From assembly GCF_019249795.2 (NCBI RefSeq), contig NZ_CP156891.1, positions 1,754,001-1,818,000 of the forward strand: a DNA stretch of 64,000 nt. The letters run 5' to 3'. The notes beneath the pieces are model-generated. The model was not told where the DNA came from, made no database searches, and saw only the letters and a list, made by a program, of their open reading frames with translations. Positions 1 through 8,861 of the stretch are shown here, piece after piece (the first letter of the stretch is position 1; every line of letters starts with the position of its first letter). This DNA comes from Segatella copri. Lineage in GTDB: Bacteria > Bacteroidota > Bacteroidia > Bacteroidales > Bacteroidaceae. A program made the translations under genes and the position numbers.

Positions 1-1056
1 GGGAAGTGCATTGCCCACATAAGCAAAATCCTGATGACGGTTGGCACCGATAAACTGACGGTATTTCTTGCCATTGAGCCAGAAACCTTCCTTGCCACGG
101 AACTCGAAGCTGCGGATACCTAACTTGGTCTTTCCGCCGTCCAATACCTGCTTACCATCCTTGATGCGGGTAACCACACTATATAAATAAGGTGTCTCCG
201 GCGACCAGAGATGCGGATTCCTGACAGAGAACATCTGTCTGACGGTCTGATGTGCATCGCCAGCTGCCAGGAGCACATTCTGCGAAATGGTCTTGAGCAC
301 CTTGCCCGAAGCATCCAGCAGACTCTGCTCCACCTTCACCTTGCGTGCCTTTCCGCCCACATTCTGCAAGTCGACATCAACAAACACCTTCGCCTGCTTC
401 TCTGAAATATTCGAGAAATGAACGAAGATGCCGGCATCACGGCGGTCGGCTTCAATCACGTTGGTGATAGAAATCTCCTTCTTATTGATAAGCCATACAT
501 CGCGATAGATACCACCATGATAAGCAAAGTCGAGTGTATACTGCGGTTTGCCAGGAGGATAACTCTTGTCATTAGAGTTGTCAGCCATCACAGCCACCAC
601 ACACTTATCGCCCTTCTTCAGTCCCTGCTCTTTCAGGTTGACGATAACAGGCAGGTAACCGCCGAAGTGCTCCTTAGCCAGTTTGCCGTTCACATAAATC
701 TTCTGCTTGCCCATTATTGCCTCGAAATAGATTTCAGAGCGATTGCCCGGCACGATAAAGGTTTTGCGATACCAGGCTATACCCTGATAGTTGCGGCAAC
801 CCGAAGCCTCAGCAGGTTCCAGTTTCACACTATGAGGGGTAGAAACTACCCCCCAGCTTGTATCATCATAGTCGGCACGTTCTGCGCCCAGCACATCACC
901 CAGATGGAACCGCCAGTTGGGATTGAAATTCCACACCTCGCGTCCCTGGTTGTTGACAGGAAACAAACCCGCCACCGATGTATCATCGTAAGCCGATGCC
1001 TTTGCCGAGCCTGCGCCCAGCAAAAGCATCATAGCCATCAATATGTAATATCTCAT
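1..1056 (-). CDS. GH2-family glycoside hydrolase, N-terminal part (3' end beyond window)
   Basis: The frame is open from the ATG at 1056 to the left edge (352 codons) and has no stop in the window. It begins with a signal peptide (MRYYILMAMMLLLGAGSAKA), followed by a GH2 sugar-binding jelly roll (WNFNPNWRFHLGD, then SWGVVSTPHSVKL, GIAWYRKTF, YFEAIMGKQKIYVNGK, GGIYRDVWLI) and the Ig-like domain (HLWSPETPYLYSV, then LGIRSFEF). The TIM barrel starts at the edge (GANRHQDF), so the catalytic glutamates are not visible. It is the last visible gene of the unit that starts at 8712 and lies 38 nt after the esterase gene, separated by a repeat. A beta-galactosidase, beta-glucuronidase or beta-galacturonidase role is possible. 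The substrate is inferred only from its RG-II neighbours. Confidence 0.9.
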   Translation of the reverse strand, partial: MRYYILMAMMLLLGAGSAKASAYDDTSVAGLFPVNNQGREVWNFNPNWRFHLGDVLGAERADYDDTSWGVVSTPHSVKLEPAEASGCRNYQGIAWYRKTFIVPGNRSEIYFEAIMGKQKIYVNGKLAKEHFGGYLPVIVNLKEQGLKKGDKCVVAVMADNSNDKSYPPGKPQYTLDFAYHGGIYRDVWLINKKEISITNVIEADRRDAGIFVHFSNISEKQAKVFVDVDLQNVGGKARKVKVEQSLLDASGKVLKTISQNVLLAAGDAHQTVRQMFSVRNPHLWSPETPYLYSVVTRIKDGKQVLDGGKTKLGIRSFEFRGKEGFWLNGKKYRQFIGANRHQDFAYVGNALP

Positions 1057-1094
1057 CTATAAACTATTAACTATAAACTATTAACTATAAACTA
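1057..1094. repeat. Short tandem intergenic repeat (ACTATTAACTATAA type)
   Basis: The gap between the esterase gene and the GH2 gene is filled by about three copies of a 13-14 nt A/T-rich unit. Related units occur at 2578-2606 and 60897-60927. It looks like a Bacteroidota intergenic filler repeat; no promoter is apparent. Confidence 0.6.
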
Positions 1095-2531
1095 TTACTT
1101 CACTTCCCAATCGTCGGTACGGAAAGAGCTGACAGGCAGACCATCGTGGAAAAGGTCGCCCACAACCCAGTTTTTGAACGCATAGCGCACAGCCACAGGT
1201 TTCTTCACGTCCTCACTCTTTACATAAACCTTGTTGCGTGAAATCCAAGCCTGTGCCTTGTGGAATACCTGATCTTCGCCGGCAATCTCGAAGTTGTCGC
1301 TCTTAGGACCATTGTTGAAGTAAACCCACTCCTTGCTGCGGTCGAAGCTGACTACAGCGGTATCGCCCTTGAACTCAACACTCTTGTAGACAGCGAAATC
1401 AGGCAATCCCTTCTGACCATAAGTATTGGCAAGAGAAAGCAGAGCCAGACGCTCGCCCACCTCCTTCTTCTTACGTGGATGGATGCCATACTCCAGACCG
1501 GCATCAAGCAATACAGCCATACGGCAGTTGCTGATGCGCTTCTCTGCCTCCATCTGCTTTTCACGAAGCAGGGCACTGTTGTTTTTCCATTTTATCAGAC
1601 TATAATCGTAGGGTGCAATCTGACAATAATAGAACGGAAAAATCCCCTGCTTCCATTCCTTGCGCCAACTGTTTACCAGGGTCTGCATCTGGTCGGCATA
1701 AGTAGCATAGCGATTGCAGTTATCCTCACCCTGATACCAGATAACACCCTTCATGGTGTAACCGATGAGCGGATGGAGCATACCATTATAGAGAGCCGAA
1801 GGACAGCGCTGCTGATATTTCTTCACATCAGCCTCATTCCAAGGTGTATGAAGTTTAGGGAATGCCTTGAGCCAATCGCTCTTGATGAGATTGCCGTTGA
1901 TCCATGCCTCACAGGCACTACCGCCCCAGGAAGTAACAATCAGACCTACTGGTACACCCAGCGATTGGCGCAACGTCTTACCATAATAATAAGCAGCAGC
2001 ACTAAACTCACGAACGCTTGCAGCATCAGCTTCCTTCCAGTCGCCAGCCACCGTATCAACAGGATGCAACTGGGCATTGCGCTGAACCGTAAAAAGGCGC
2101 AACTGCTGGTCTTTACACAGCATCAGTTCTTCAGGAGTGCCCGCAACAGGCTGTGCCTTGAATCCCTTCATCGGCATCTCCATGTTACTCTGACCCGAAC
2201 AGATCCAGACCTCACCAATCAGGATATTGTGAAGTTTCAGTTCCTTTCCATCGCTCAGACTCAGTTCATAAGGGCCGCCAGCCTGAGGCGTTTCTATCTT
2301 CATCGCCCATTTTCCCTGGGCATCGGCTTGAGTCTTATAGGTCTTGCCGTTCCAGGAAGCACGCACTTTTACCACCTTGTTGGCATCAGCAGTACCCCAG
2401 AGGTTGCATTCCGTCTGCTGTTGTAATACCATATTGTCGCCAAAGATCTTTGGCAGTTTCACTTCTGCCTGCGCTGCCAGAGTCATGGCAAGCAGCAGAG
2501 CTGAACATAACAGTTTCTTCATTTTATTCAA
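1095..2531 (-). CDS. Sialate O-acetylesterase-like (SASA/SGNH) carbohydrate esterase
   Basis: This is a 478-residue secreted esterase of the sialate-O-acetylesterase type. A signal peptide (MNKMKKLLCSALLLAMTLAAQA) is followed by an N-terminal beta domain. The SGNH block I is GEVWICSGQSNMEMP, with the nucleophile Ser in GQSN. A Gly/Gln/Glu block GVIWYQGEDN follows in mid-protein, and GLEYGIHPRKK near residue 350 supplies the candidate catalytic His. In pectin loci such enzymes remove acetyl groups. RG-II carries acetyl esters on its 2-O-methyl-fucose and aceric acid, which fits the neighbours, but the substrate is inference. It is co-transcribed with the GH106 gene upstream and a GH2 gene downstream. 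Confidence 0.85.
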   Translation of the reverse strand: MNKMKKLLCSALLLAMTLAAQAEVKLPKIFGDNMVLQQQTECNLWGTADANKVVKVRASWNGKTYKTQADAQGKWAMKIETPQAGGPYELSLSDGKELKLHNILIGEVWICSGQSNMEMPMKGFKAQPVAGTPEELMLCKDQQLRLFTVQRNAQLHPVDTVAGDWKEADAASVREFSAAAYYYGKTLRQSLGVPVGLIVTSWGGSACEAWINGNLIKSDWLKAFPKLHTPWNEADVKKYQQRCPSALYNGMLHPLIGYTMKGVIWYQGEDNCNRYATYADQMQTLVNSWRKEWKQGIFPFYYCQIAPYDYSLIKWKNNSALLREKQMEAEKRISNCRMAVLLDAGLEYGIHPRKKKEVGERLALLSLANTYGQKGLPDFAVYKSVEFKGDTAVVSFDRSKEWVYFNNGPKSDNFEIAGEDQVFHKAQAWISRNKVYVKSEDVKKPVAVRYAFKNWVVGDLFHDGLPVSSFRTDDWEVK

Positions 2532-2606
2532 TGTTAAATGTTAAGTGTTAAATGTTAAATGAGCAGTCTTGCTATGAACTATTAACTATCAACTATTAAC
2601 TATAAA
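2532..2606. repeat. Intergenic A/T-rich repeat block
   Basis: The 75-nt gap inside the operon consists of two repeat types side by side: units of GTTAAATGTTAAGTGTTAAA type (about 2530-2560) and units of AACTATTAACTATCAACTAT type (about 2578-2606). The first type recurs at 62695-62732 and the second at 1057-1094 and 60897-60927. No separate promoter box is seen. Confidence 0.6.
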
Positions 2607-5600
2607 CTAATACACGATGTTAATCGTGGAGAGTAATCCGGCAGGCAGAAGCGCCTTGCTCTTGGTGCGATATTTGGCATTGGTCCAGATTCCCTTAAAC
2701 GGAGCCTTTCCCTCGCCAGCACCCTGCAGCGCATTGTGCCAGGTATTGGCTACAACAATCTGTATTTCGTTGCTGCCATTCTTCAGGTCGCGCTTCGGAA
2801 CATACACCTCGTAAGGAGCTGTCCAGGCATAACCATATTGCTTGCCGTTGACCAGCACACGTGCCACATCACCAATCTTGCCCAACTGGATTTTGATGAA
2901 TCCGTCATTAGAAGGAGCCGTCTTCGTTTTCTCGGCTGGAACTTCCATTTTCTCTTCTGCTGAAACCGGAACAGAATCGCCCCATTCAAAAGAAGAGGTA
3001 AAGGTTACGTGACCGCTGTAGTACTTCATCTTCTCATCTGCCGACTTCGACCAGTCGAAAGGAAGCGTAACGGTGGTATCTTTGCGGATATCATCGAAAT
3101 GAACCTTCCACTTATCGGCTACAGCCAGCACAGAAGGATAGTTTTCTGTAAAACCTGCACCTTCTTCTTCAACCAGTTTATGACCTGTCTGACTGATAAC
3201 CTGCATGTCTTCCTTGTTCGAGAGGATAACGAAAGCGGAACCATAAGCAGGCAGACTCAATTTCACAATCTGGCGGATTTTGGAAGTTCTGGTACGGAAG
3301 GTTGCCGTAATCTGGCGTTCCTTATCCTCCTGGTTAGTCAGGAAATAGATGTCCTTTCTGCCTGTTGCCTCCAACACACAGCGGTGAGCATAATCCATAT
3401 TCTCGGGCAGAACGACATCCGGTTCGATGCCATACTGAGAGAAGTCCTTTGCCTGATAAGGCTTGTCGATGATAATGATGCCTTCCTCGCGCAACTCCTC
3501 TATCTTCGCCTTTACCTCGGCAGACAGGGTATTTGCCGGCTGCGGAACCACCAGGATGCGGTAGTCCTGGTTTCCTGGCAACTTGCCCTTCGGACTGTAT
3601 TCGAAATTCCATTTCAGCAAGGCATCCTTATTCATCGAATCATATTTGTAGCCATGCAGGGCATTGCACCAGTCTTTCAGATCGAGAATATTCGCCGAAT
3701 GAGTTACTCCCACAGGCGATTCTTCCATCGGAATGCCCACATTAGCCATACGTTTCTGTTCACTAGCCACCCGTTCTGCGCCAAACACACCCGGAAGCAT
3801 CGGAACGAGTTTATCCGGAGTAAGCGAACGGCTCGGAATCTCTTCGCCTGTAAACACGGCGATGTCTACCACCGGTCTGCCCTGCTGCAGATAATTCTGA
3901 CACAGGGTGATGTAATCCACAAAACCGCGTGCCTCAGGATACCAGGTATTGTCGCGCTGGAAGAAGAGACCGATGCCATCAAGCGTCATACCAGGCTTGC
4001 GGTCCATCCAAGGATTATGGGCAGTTACATGGAAGAAGAGTTTGTTCATGCCAAGCGCCAGATTGCGGTCAAGCATCGGCTTGAGCATGGCTGGTGTCTC
4101 ATTCCATACACCACGAACCTCGGTGAATCCCTCTGCCTGAACGATGTTCTTATTATAAATATGTGCACCGCTCACGGCATCGAGCATGTCGTTGGGTTTA
4201 TCGTGAGTAGGCGAATTGAGCCAGTATTCTCCCATTGGATTGTCGGCATACTGATAATGCTGCAGACCATCGGCAGGGAAGGTTGGTGCAATACTCTCGT
4301 GAGATACTTCTATATCCTGTTCATGAGCCAGATCGGTAAAGGTCTTGAAGAACTTCTCGTTTACCAGGTCATTGATGGTGAGACGGATATCCTTCAGTAC
4401 CTGTTCGTATCTGGAAGCCGACTCCATCGGAACACCTGCCATAATCGGGAGGTATGGGATGAGGTCGTAACCGCGGCGTGCCTTGAACTCCTCGGCAAAC
4501 TGATAGCCCCAGTTCTGACTGCCACACTCCCAGGAGTCGATGTGCAGATACTTCACCACATCGCTGTGCGGACGGTTCAGGAACAATGCATACCAGGAAT
4601 TGAAAAGTTTCCTGACGGCTGCCGGTGAGAACTTATCCACTTCGAGTCCCTTACCGGTTCCGGCTGTTGCATTGGTCTGTCCTGTTGAGGTATGTCCCAT
4701 TCGCAACAGGCGCCAGGTGCCCTTAGGCAACTTATTCATCAGGTTGCCGTTCACCATGACACCCATCACCATTCCATTTTCCAGTTTCAAAGGCAGTACA
4801 TCTGCCATCGCCACGGTCTCGCTCTTAGCTGCCGCATCGGTTTCGATACGCCATACGGCACCCGTTTTTCCCTCATACTGGTTAATCATCGGCTGATTGC
4901 TCAAGATGATATTCTCCAGTTTCAGCAGCGGTTTCCATTTAGCTGCATCCAGGTCTTCTGCTCCCGGCTCTGTACCTTCCGGCGTCCATGAGAATCGGAA
5001 ATAGCGGGCGGTGGTAGTCGGCAAACTAAAGGTATAATCACACATCGTGTTCTGCCAACCCTGACGGGGAGGCACCAACTGCTTGATATCTATGAAGTTG
5101 ATGCCGTCATCAGAAGCCTGTACCAGGAGGCGCTGCGACTGGATGTTGTTGCCGTTAGGCACCACACGCATGCTGCGCACCGTGACGGGTTTATGAAACG
5201 AATAGATGATAGAGGCAGGTTTCGCTGCCAGATAATAGCCCTTGGCGGTAGAAACAGCCTCGGTATATTCTATCTTCTCCGGTTTGAAGAGTTGGGGTTT
5301 CTCCTTGCATCGGATGGCAAAAGCCGCGATGTCCTGATAATATCCACCCTCGCTTCCAGCAGGCTGCAACTTCCCGTCCTTATAACTTTCGGGTTGCCAC
5401 ATCTGCATGCCTTCTATCTTCTTACCGCCACCCACAATGGTATCGGTCCATACCACCTTCTGCATCGATTCGGCAGGAAGGATAGACGGATTGCCTGCCA
5501 GGGCGAAACCGTCGCAGATATGAATGCCCATGTCAAGGCCCAGGGAGTCGGCTTGCTGGAAAGAGTAATCCACCATCTCCCAGAACTTAGGTGACAACTG

Positions 5601-5837
5601 TGCCGCCTCGCCCTGATACTCCGGACGTTCGCTGACACCACGGATTGGCATCAGATAGGTACCGCCCAAACCAACATTCTTCATACCGACCAGATCGGCA
5701 TGAATACCAGCCTTGGAAACGGCGCCATACATCCAGTACCAGAAGGTCCAGGGCTTAGCCTCGTCATTATGAGCCATTGTCGACGCTACCAGAAGCGCCG
5801 ACAATGCCATCACCGTATATCGTTTTTTCTTATTCAT
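2607..5837 (-). CDS. GH106 family alpha-L-rhamnosidase
   Basis: The protein has 1076 residues. A short signal peptide precedes the GH106 start (KPWTFWYWMYGAVSKAGI, then a barrel strand ending GGTYLMPIRGV and the helix KFWEMVDYSFQQADSLGLDM). The family barrel continues through YLHIDSWECGSQNWG and VSHESIAPTFPADG. A C-terminal jelly roll (VNGKQYGYAWTAPYEVYVP, then NEIQIVVANTWHNAL) resembles GH2-type sugar-binding modules. Length and order match GH106 alpha-L-rhamnosidases, which act outside the cytoplasm on rhamnose side-chain linkages of RG-II in Bacteroides. It is the second gene of the unit starting at 8712. The exact linkage cannot be told from sequence. Confidence 0.9.
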   Translation of the reverse strand: MNKKKRYTVMALSALLVASTMAHNDEAKPWTFWYWMYGAVSKAGIHADLVGMKNVGLGGTYLMPIRGVSERPEYQGEAAQLSPKFWEMVDYSFQQADSLGLDMGIHICDGFALAGNPSILPAESMQKVVWTDTIVGGGKKIEGMQMWQPESYKDGKLQPAGSEGGYYQDIAAFAIRCKEKPQLFKPEKIEYTEAVSTAKGYYLAAKPASIIYSFHKPVTVRSMRVVPNGNNIQSQRLLVQASDDGINFIDIKQLVPPRQGWQNTMCDYTFSLPTTTARYFRFSWTPEGTEPGAEDLDAAKWKPLLKLENIILSNQPMINQYEGKTGAVWRIETDAAAKSETVAMADVLPLKLENGMVMGVMVNGNLMNKLPKGTWRLLRMGHTSTGQTNATAGTGKGLEVDKFSPAAVRKLFNSWYALFLNRPHSDVVKYLHIDSWECGSQNWGYQFAEEFKARRGYDLIPYLPIMAGVPMESASRYEQVLKDIRLTINDLVNEKFFKTFTDLAHEQDIEVSHESIAPTFPADGLQHYQYADNPMGEYWLNSPTHDKPNDMLDAVSGAHIYNKNIVQAEGFTEVRGVWNETPAMLKPMLDRNLALGMNKLFFHVTAHNPWMDRKPGMTLDGIGLFFQRDNTWYPEARGFVDYITLCQNYLQQGRPVVDIAVFTGEEIPSRSLTPDKLVPMLPGVFGAERVASEQKRMANVGIPMEESPVGVTHSANILDLKDWCNALHGYKYDSMNKDALLKWNFEYSPKGKLPGNQDYRILVVPQPANTLSAEVKAKIEELREEGIIIIDKPYQAKDFSQYGIEPDVVLPENMDYAHRCVLEATGRKDIYFLTNQEDKERQITATFRTRTSKIRQIVKLSLPAYGSAFVILSNKEDMQVISQTGHKLVEEEGAGFTENYPSVLAVADKWKVHFDDIRKDTTVTLPFDWSKSADEKMKYYSGHVTFTSSFEWGDSVPVSAEEKMEVPAEKTKTAPSNDGFIKIQLGKIGDVARVLVNGKQYGYAWTAPYEVYVPKRDLKNGSNEIQIVVANTWHNALQGAGEGKAPFKGIWTNAKYRTKSKALLPAGLLSTINIVY

Positions 5838-5895
5838 AACAGTTCATAACAGTTCATAACAGTTTAAAGTTAACAGTTCAAAGCTCAAAGTTCAA
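5838..5895. repeat. Interspersed repeat (AACTTTGAACT/AACAGTTCAT type) running into a stop codon
   Basis: Units of AACAGTTCAT repeat three times after the GH2 stop. The block then turns into an AACTTTGAACT-type repeat that overlaps the last codons of the GH2 gene (C-terminus LNFEL). The same repeat type lies at 60836-60865 and 62086-62123. The GH2 C-terminal residues may derive from the repeat. Confidence 0.55.
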
Positions 5896-8712
5896 AGTAA
5901 ACACAGTCTTACCCTTACCGTTCAGCCATTTTGGCTGGGCTGAAGGTCCGTTGAGGTCGGTGGTATTTACCTTGTTTCTTACTGAAGGTATCACCTTGAA
6001 GACTGCCAGACCGGTTTGTGGCAAGGTATAGAGCAGACCATCTCTACCATCACGAGGGGTATAAACGCCCATGTGCTCATCGGCAGTCAGACCAGAGAAG
6101 CCGATCTTTCCTTCATCAGTCTTGAACTGCATCCACTTCACGTTGGCAAAGTAGCCTTTAAACTCTGGATAATCCCAGCTTTCGGCTGGAATCGGGTCAT
6201 TATAGTCGTTCTGCCAATAGCCGTATTGCGGACCCTGTTCGCGGTTCTGCCAAACCCGGTAAGGACCATTGCCCACCCAAGCCTTGCTGCGAACCTTGCT
6301 TTCCGGATAGTCGAAAGCCATGCCCATCATATCTACTACGCCACCGAAATTATAATGACAGGTTACAGCCACCGAACCGTCAGAAAGGAACTGCCAGTCT
6401 ACCTCATCGAGTGAGCCATGCTGATATGTAGCCACCAGCTTTGCCTCCGCTTCCTTCCATTCGAAACCGGCAAAAGCACCCTGGTCAACAAACTCGGTAT
6501 AGAGTGTCTTTTTCTTCTCAGCCTCTTTGTCATCGTGATTATAGAACTGGTCCAGACTGCGGTCGCTTCTTCTGGCAGCCATGAATCGAGGTCCGTTGCT
6601 CAGCGAGATTGCCTTGCTGCCAACCTCAACACCCATCAGTCTGCCATCTTTCTTGGCAAAGCGATAAGTTCTTCCACCCGCCTTCACTTCAACAGCATCA
6701 GCCTGGTCAGCATAAGCAGCAGATGAAGTACTTGGAGCACTTGAATTTTTCACTCTTCGTTCTTCACTCTTCACTCCCCTGCTCCATGTCATGATTTCCT
6801 CACCTTCATGGTTCACAGCCTTGATTTCTACCGCATCAGCATTCGCCATCATCGGTATCTTCACCTGGGCTTCCTTGCCCGGAGCTACATCCGGAGAAGA
6901 GAGATTGCCCTGCTTCAATACCTTGACCTGAGTGCTGCCCATCGCTGGCATCTGCAACAGACGATAAGAGAAGCGGCAATCCTTCAGATTCACGAAGTTA
7001 TACTGATTAGATAAGGTGAGTTCACCTTTCTCCACATCATTCCAAGTCAACTGTACCGGGCACCATACCTCTTTAATCGTATAGTAAGAGCCTTCCTTCT
7101 CGGCATGAGGACCCACGATACCATCGGCTCCAAAGTTACCCATACAGTCTACATAATTATTCTTGTCGGTACGCACCACACCCTGGTCCATCAGATCCCA
7201 GAGGAATCCGCCGGCACAGCGAGGATTCGCCATCATCATGTCCCAGTAATCCTTCAGTCCTGCTCCATGTCCGCCGTCATACAGACCATGCAGGAACTCG
7301 GTAGGCATGAAGATTTCCTTCTGTCGCATATACTCCTGGGTCTCGCCATAAGAGCGGTAATGCTTGGTTTCAAAGCCGTTGCGGTTAGCCCAAGGATAGA
7401 GTACCACGCGTTTCTGCTTATCCCAGAAAGCGAAGTCTGGCTCAAGTCCGTAGTTGAAACCACCCTCGTTACCGTTGCTCCAAAAGATGATGCTAGGATG
7501 ATTCTCATCACGGGTAATCATCTCCTTCACCAGCTGCTTGCCCACGATGGTAGGATGTGCCCAGTGCCATCCGCTCAACTCACATTCGACATAGAGACCG
7601 AGCGAATCGCAAGCCTCCAAGAACTCCGGATCGGCAGGATAATGACTCAATCTCACGGCATTCATGTTCATGCTCTTGATGAGTTTCACATCCTCTATAT
7701 TCTTCGCCTTGCTCAGCGTTCTACCGGTCTCCGGACGGAAGCTGTGACGGTTCACGCCTTTGAAGATAACTTTCTGACCATTGATATAAACGCCATCGCT
7801 GGCACGGTATTCGATGGTGCGGAAGCCGAACTTCTGACGTTCTCTGTGGAGCGTCTTGCCTGCTGCATCCTGGAGTGTGAAGACGGCAGTATAGAGATGC
7901 GGAGTCTCGGCAGTCCACTGCTTAGGTGCTTTTGCCTGGAAGTCGACATGCGCCTCATCGCTGTTTCTGGCATCAGCCACGTTCGATGCCACCACCTTTC
8001 CTTTCTCATCCAGAATCTCAGTCTTCACCTTCGCACCCTTGATAGCACGGTTCAGGTAGCAATCTGCCATAAAATGACCATCACCCTTGGCATCAATCGC
8101 CACACGGTTGATGTTCTGAGCAGGTTTTGCCACGATAAATACAGGACGGAAGATGCCACCGAAGTTCCAGTAGTCAGCACGGCGCTCCGCCATGTTCACC
8201 TGACTGTTGCTGCTTTCCTTGCTCACCTCCACTTCGAGTCTGTTCTTATGTTTTCCGAAGAAGATGCGGTCGCTCACATCATAAGTAAAGCGATAGAAAC
8301 CGCCCTGATGCAAGCCGTTTCCCGCCTTTCTGCCGTTGATGGTCACCTTGGCATCAGTCATCACGGCTTCGAAGACGAGTTCTATCTGTTTGCCCTCCCA
8401 CTCCTGTGGCAGCGTAAACTCATATTTATATTTTCCTTTTTCGTCAGCAATACCTTCCGGAGTAGCCTTTCCGTAGAATCGCATGCCATACTGATAGGTA
8501 CCGAATCCCTGCAGTTCCCAGCAGGAAGGCACACCAATCTTGGTCCACTTGCCGGCATTTCTACCACCTGTGCAGTAGAAGTCCCAGTTCACCATATCAT
8601 CACATCCATGTCCCGAGAGGTACTGGCGCTGTGTATCAATACTAGCCTGTGCGGCAGCAGTCATCGCCATCGCCCCCAAAGCTATTATTAAAAACGTTTG
8701 TTTTAGATACAT
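5878..8712 (-). CDS. GH2-family glycoside hydrolase (beta-galactosidase/beta-uronidase type)
   Basis: An ATG exists at 8796, but the promoter-like element at 8757-8786 lies inside that extension. The start is therefore placed at 8712 (MYLKQTFLIIALGAMAMTAAAQ, a clean signal peptide), giving 944 residues. Domains in order are a sugar-binding jelly roll (WTKIGVPSCWELQGFGTYQY, RRADYWNFGGIFRPVF), an Ig-like domain (FGFRTIEYRASDG), a TIM barrel (GVNRHSFRPETG; acid/base Glu in [14 protein letters not shown]; nucleophile Glu in FMPTEFLHGLYDGGHG) and C-terminal beta domains. SNGNE instead of SLGNE and the unusual nucleophile loop set it apart from plain LacZ enzymes. A short stretch (SEERRVKN) between the barrel and the last domain is encoded by an intergenic repeat (6741-6774). 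First gene of its unit; RG-II side-chain role inferred. Confidence 0.88.
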   Translation of the reverse strand: MYLKQTFLIIALGAMAMTAAAQASIDTQRQYLSGHGCDDMVNWDFYCTGGRNAGKWTKIGVPSCWELQGFGTYQYGMRFYGKATPEGIADEKGKYKYEFTLPQEWEGKQIELVFEAVMTDAKVTINGRKAGNGLHQGGFYRFTYDVSDRIFFGKHKNRLEVEVSKESSNSQVNMAERRADYWNFGGIFRPVFIVAKPAQNINRVAIDAKGDGHFMADCYLNRAIKGAKVKTEILDEKGKVVASNVADARNSDEAHVDFQAKAPKQWTAETPHLYTAVFTLQDAAGKTLHRERQKFGFRTIEYRASDGVYINGQKVIFKGVNRHSFRPETGRTLSKAKNIEDVKLIKSMNMNAVRLSHYPADPEFLEACDSLGLYVECELSGWHWAHPTIVGKQLVKEMITRDENHPSIIFWSNGNEGGFNYGLEPDFAFWDKQKRVVLYPWANRNGFETKHYRSYGETQEYMRQKEIFMPTEFLHGLYDGGHGAGLKDYWDMMMANPRCAGGFLWDLMDQGVVRTDKNNYVDCMGNFGADGIVGPHAEKEGSYYTIKEVWCPVQLTWNDVEKGELTLSNQYNFVNLKDCRFSYRLLQMPAMGSTQVKVLKQGNLSSPDVAPGKEAQVKIPMMANADAVEIKAVNHEGEEIMTWSRGVKSEERRVKNSSAPSTSSAAYADQADAVEVKAGGRTYRFAKKDGRLMGVEVGSKAISLSNGPRFMAARRSDRSLDQFYNHDDKEAEKKKTLYTEFVDQGAFAGFEWKEAEAKLVATYQHGSLDEVDWQFLSDGSVAVTCHYNFGGVVDMMGMAFDYPESKVRSKAWVGNGPYRVWQNREQGPQYGYWQNDYNDPIPAESWDYPEFKGYFANVKWMQFKTDEGKIGFSGLTADEHMGVYTPRDGRDGLLYTLPQTGLAVFKVIPSVRNKVNTTDLNGPSAQPKWLNGKGKTVFTLNFEL
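6741..6774. repeat. Copy of an intergenic repeat inside a GH2 reading frame
   Basis: This 34-nt segment matches the intergenic repeats at 43167-43200 and 62138-62171 (one C-to-T difference from the first). Here it lies in frame within the GH2 gene and encodes VKSEERRVKN on the minus strand, in a low-complexity linker rich in Ser and Ala. Confidence 0.85.
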
Positions 8713-8756
8713 ATTGTTTATTCCGTATTTGTTTATATTCATTTTGTTATTCATCA

Positions 8757-8786
8757 ATAAAGACTCATAAACACAGATTTTGTAAC
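8757..8786 (-). promoter_or_regulatory. PUL promoter element A (upstream of the GH2/GH106/esterase/GH2 unit)
   Basis: On the minus strand GTTACAAAA is followed by GTCTTTAT. The first bases of the two boxes are 22 nt apart, and a GTCTTTAT-type box recurs before all seven units of the locus. The start codon at 8712 lies about 45 nt downstream, and this element argues against the ATG at 8796. The layout resembles -35/-10 boxes of an ECF-type sigma factor; this is inference. Confidence 0.65.
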
Positions 8787-8811
8787 TATTTAGCAAATCG
8801 GAAATACGCCT

Positions 8812-8854
8812 ATAAGCTGCGAAAATATATCAAAAATCATCAACTTTCGCAGAT
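8812..8854. repeat. 43-bp hairpin direct repeat, copy 1 (downstream side of AAA ATPase gene)
   Basis: The segment is 42/43 identical to 10086-10128. Each copy carries inverted arms CTGCGAAA and TTTCGCAG separated by 20 nt. This copy begins 7 nt after the ATPase stop codon and could also act as its terminator. Confidence 0.85.
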
Positions 8855-8861
8855 TATAGAG

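Noticed and set aside
418..1062. 214-codon plus-strand frame at the left edge
   Set aside because: Antisense to the truncated GH2 gene, whose minus-strand translation shows clear GH2 motifs.
3009..4628. Long open frame of 539 codons on the plus strand
   Set aside because: It is the antisense shadow of the GH106 gene, with no family resemblance and no start signals. Similar shadows at 1260-2426, 7105-8691, 40341-41747, 43089-44354, 47354-48688, 49719-50894 and 59597-60778 were dropped for the same reason.
8712..8796. Upstream start of the GH2 gene at 8796
   Set aside because: The promoter-like element 8757-8786 lies within this extension, and the added residues do not form a signal peptide, whereas the ATG at 8712 gives a clean one.
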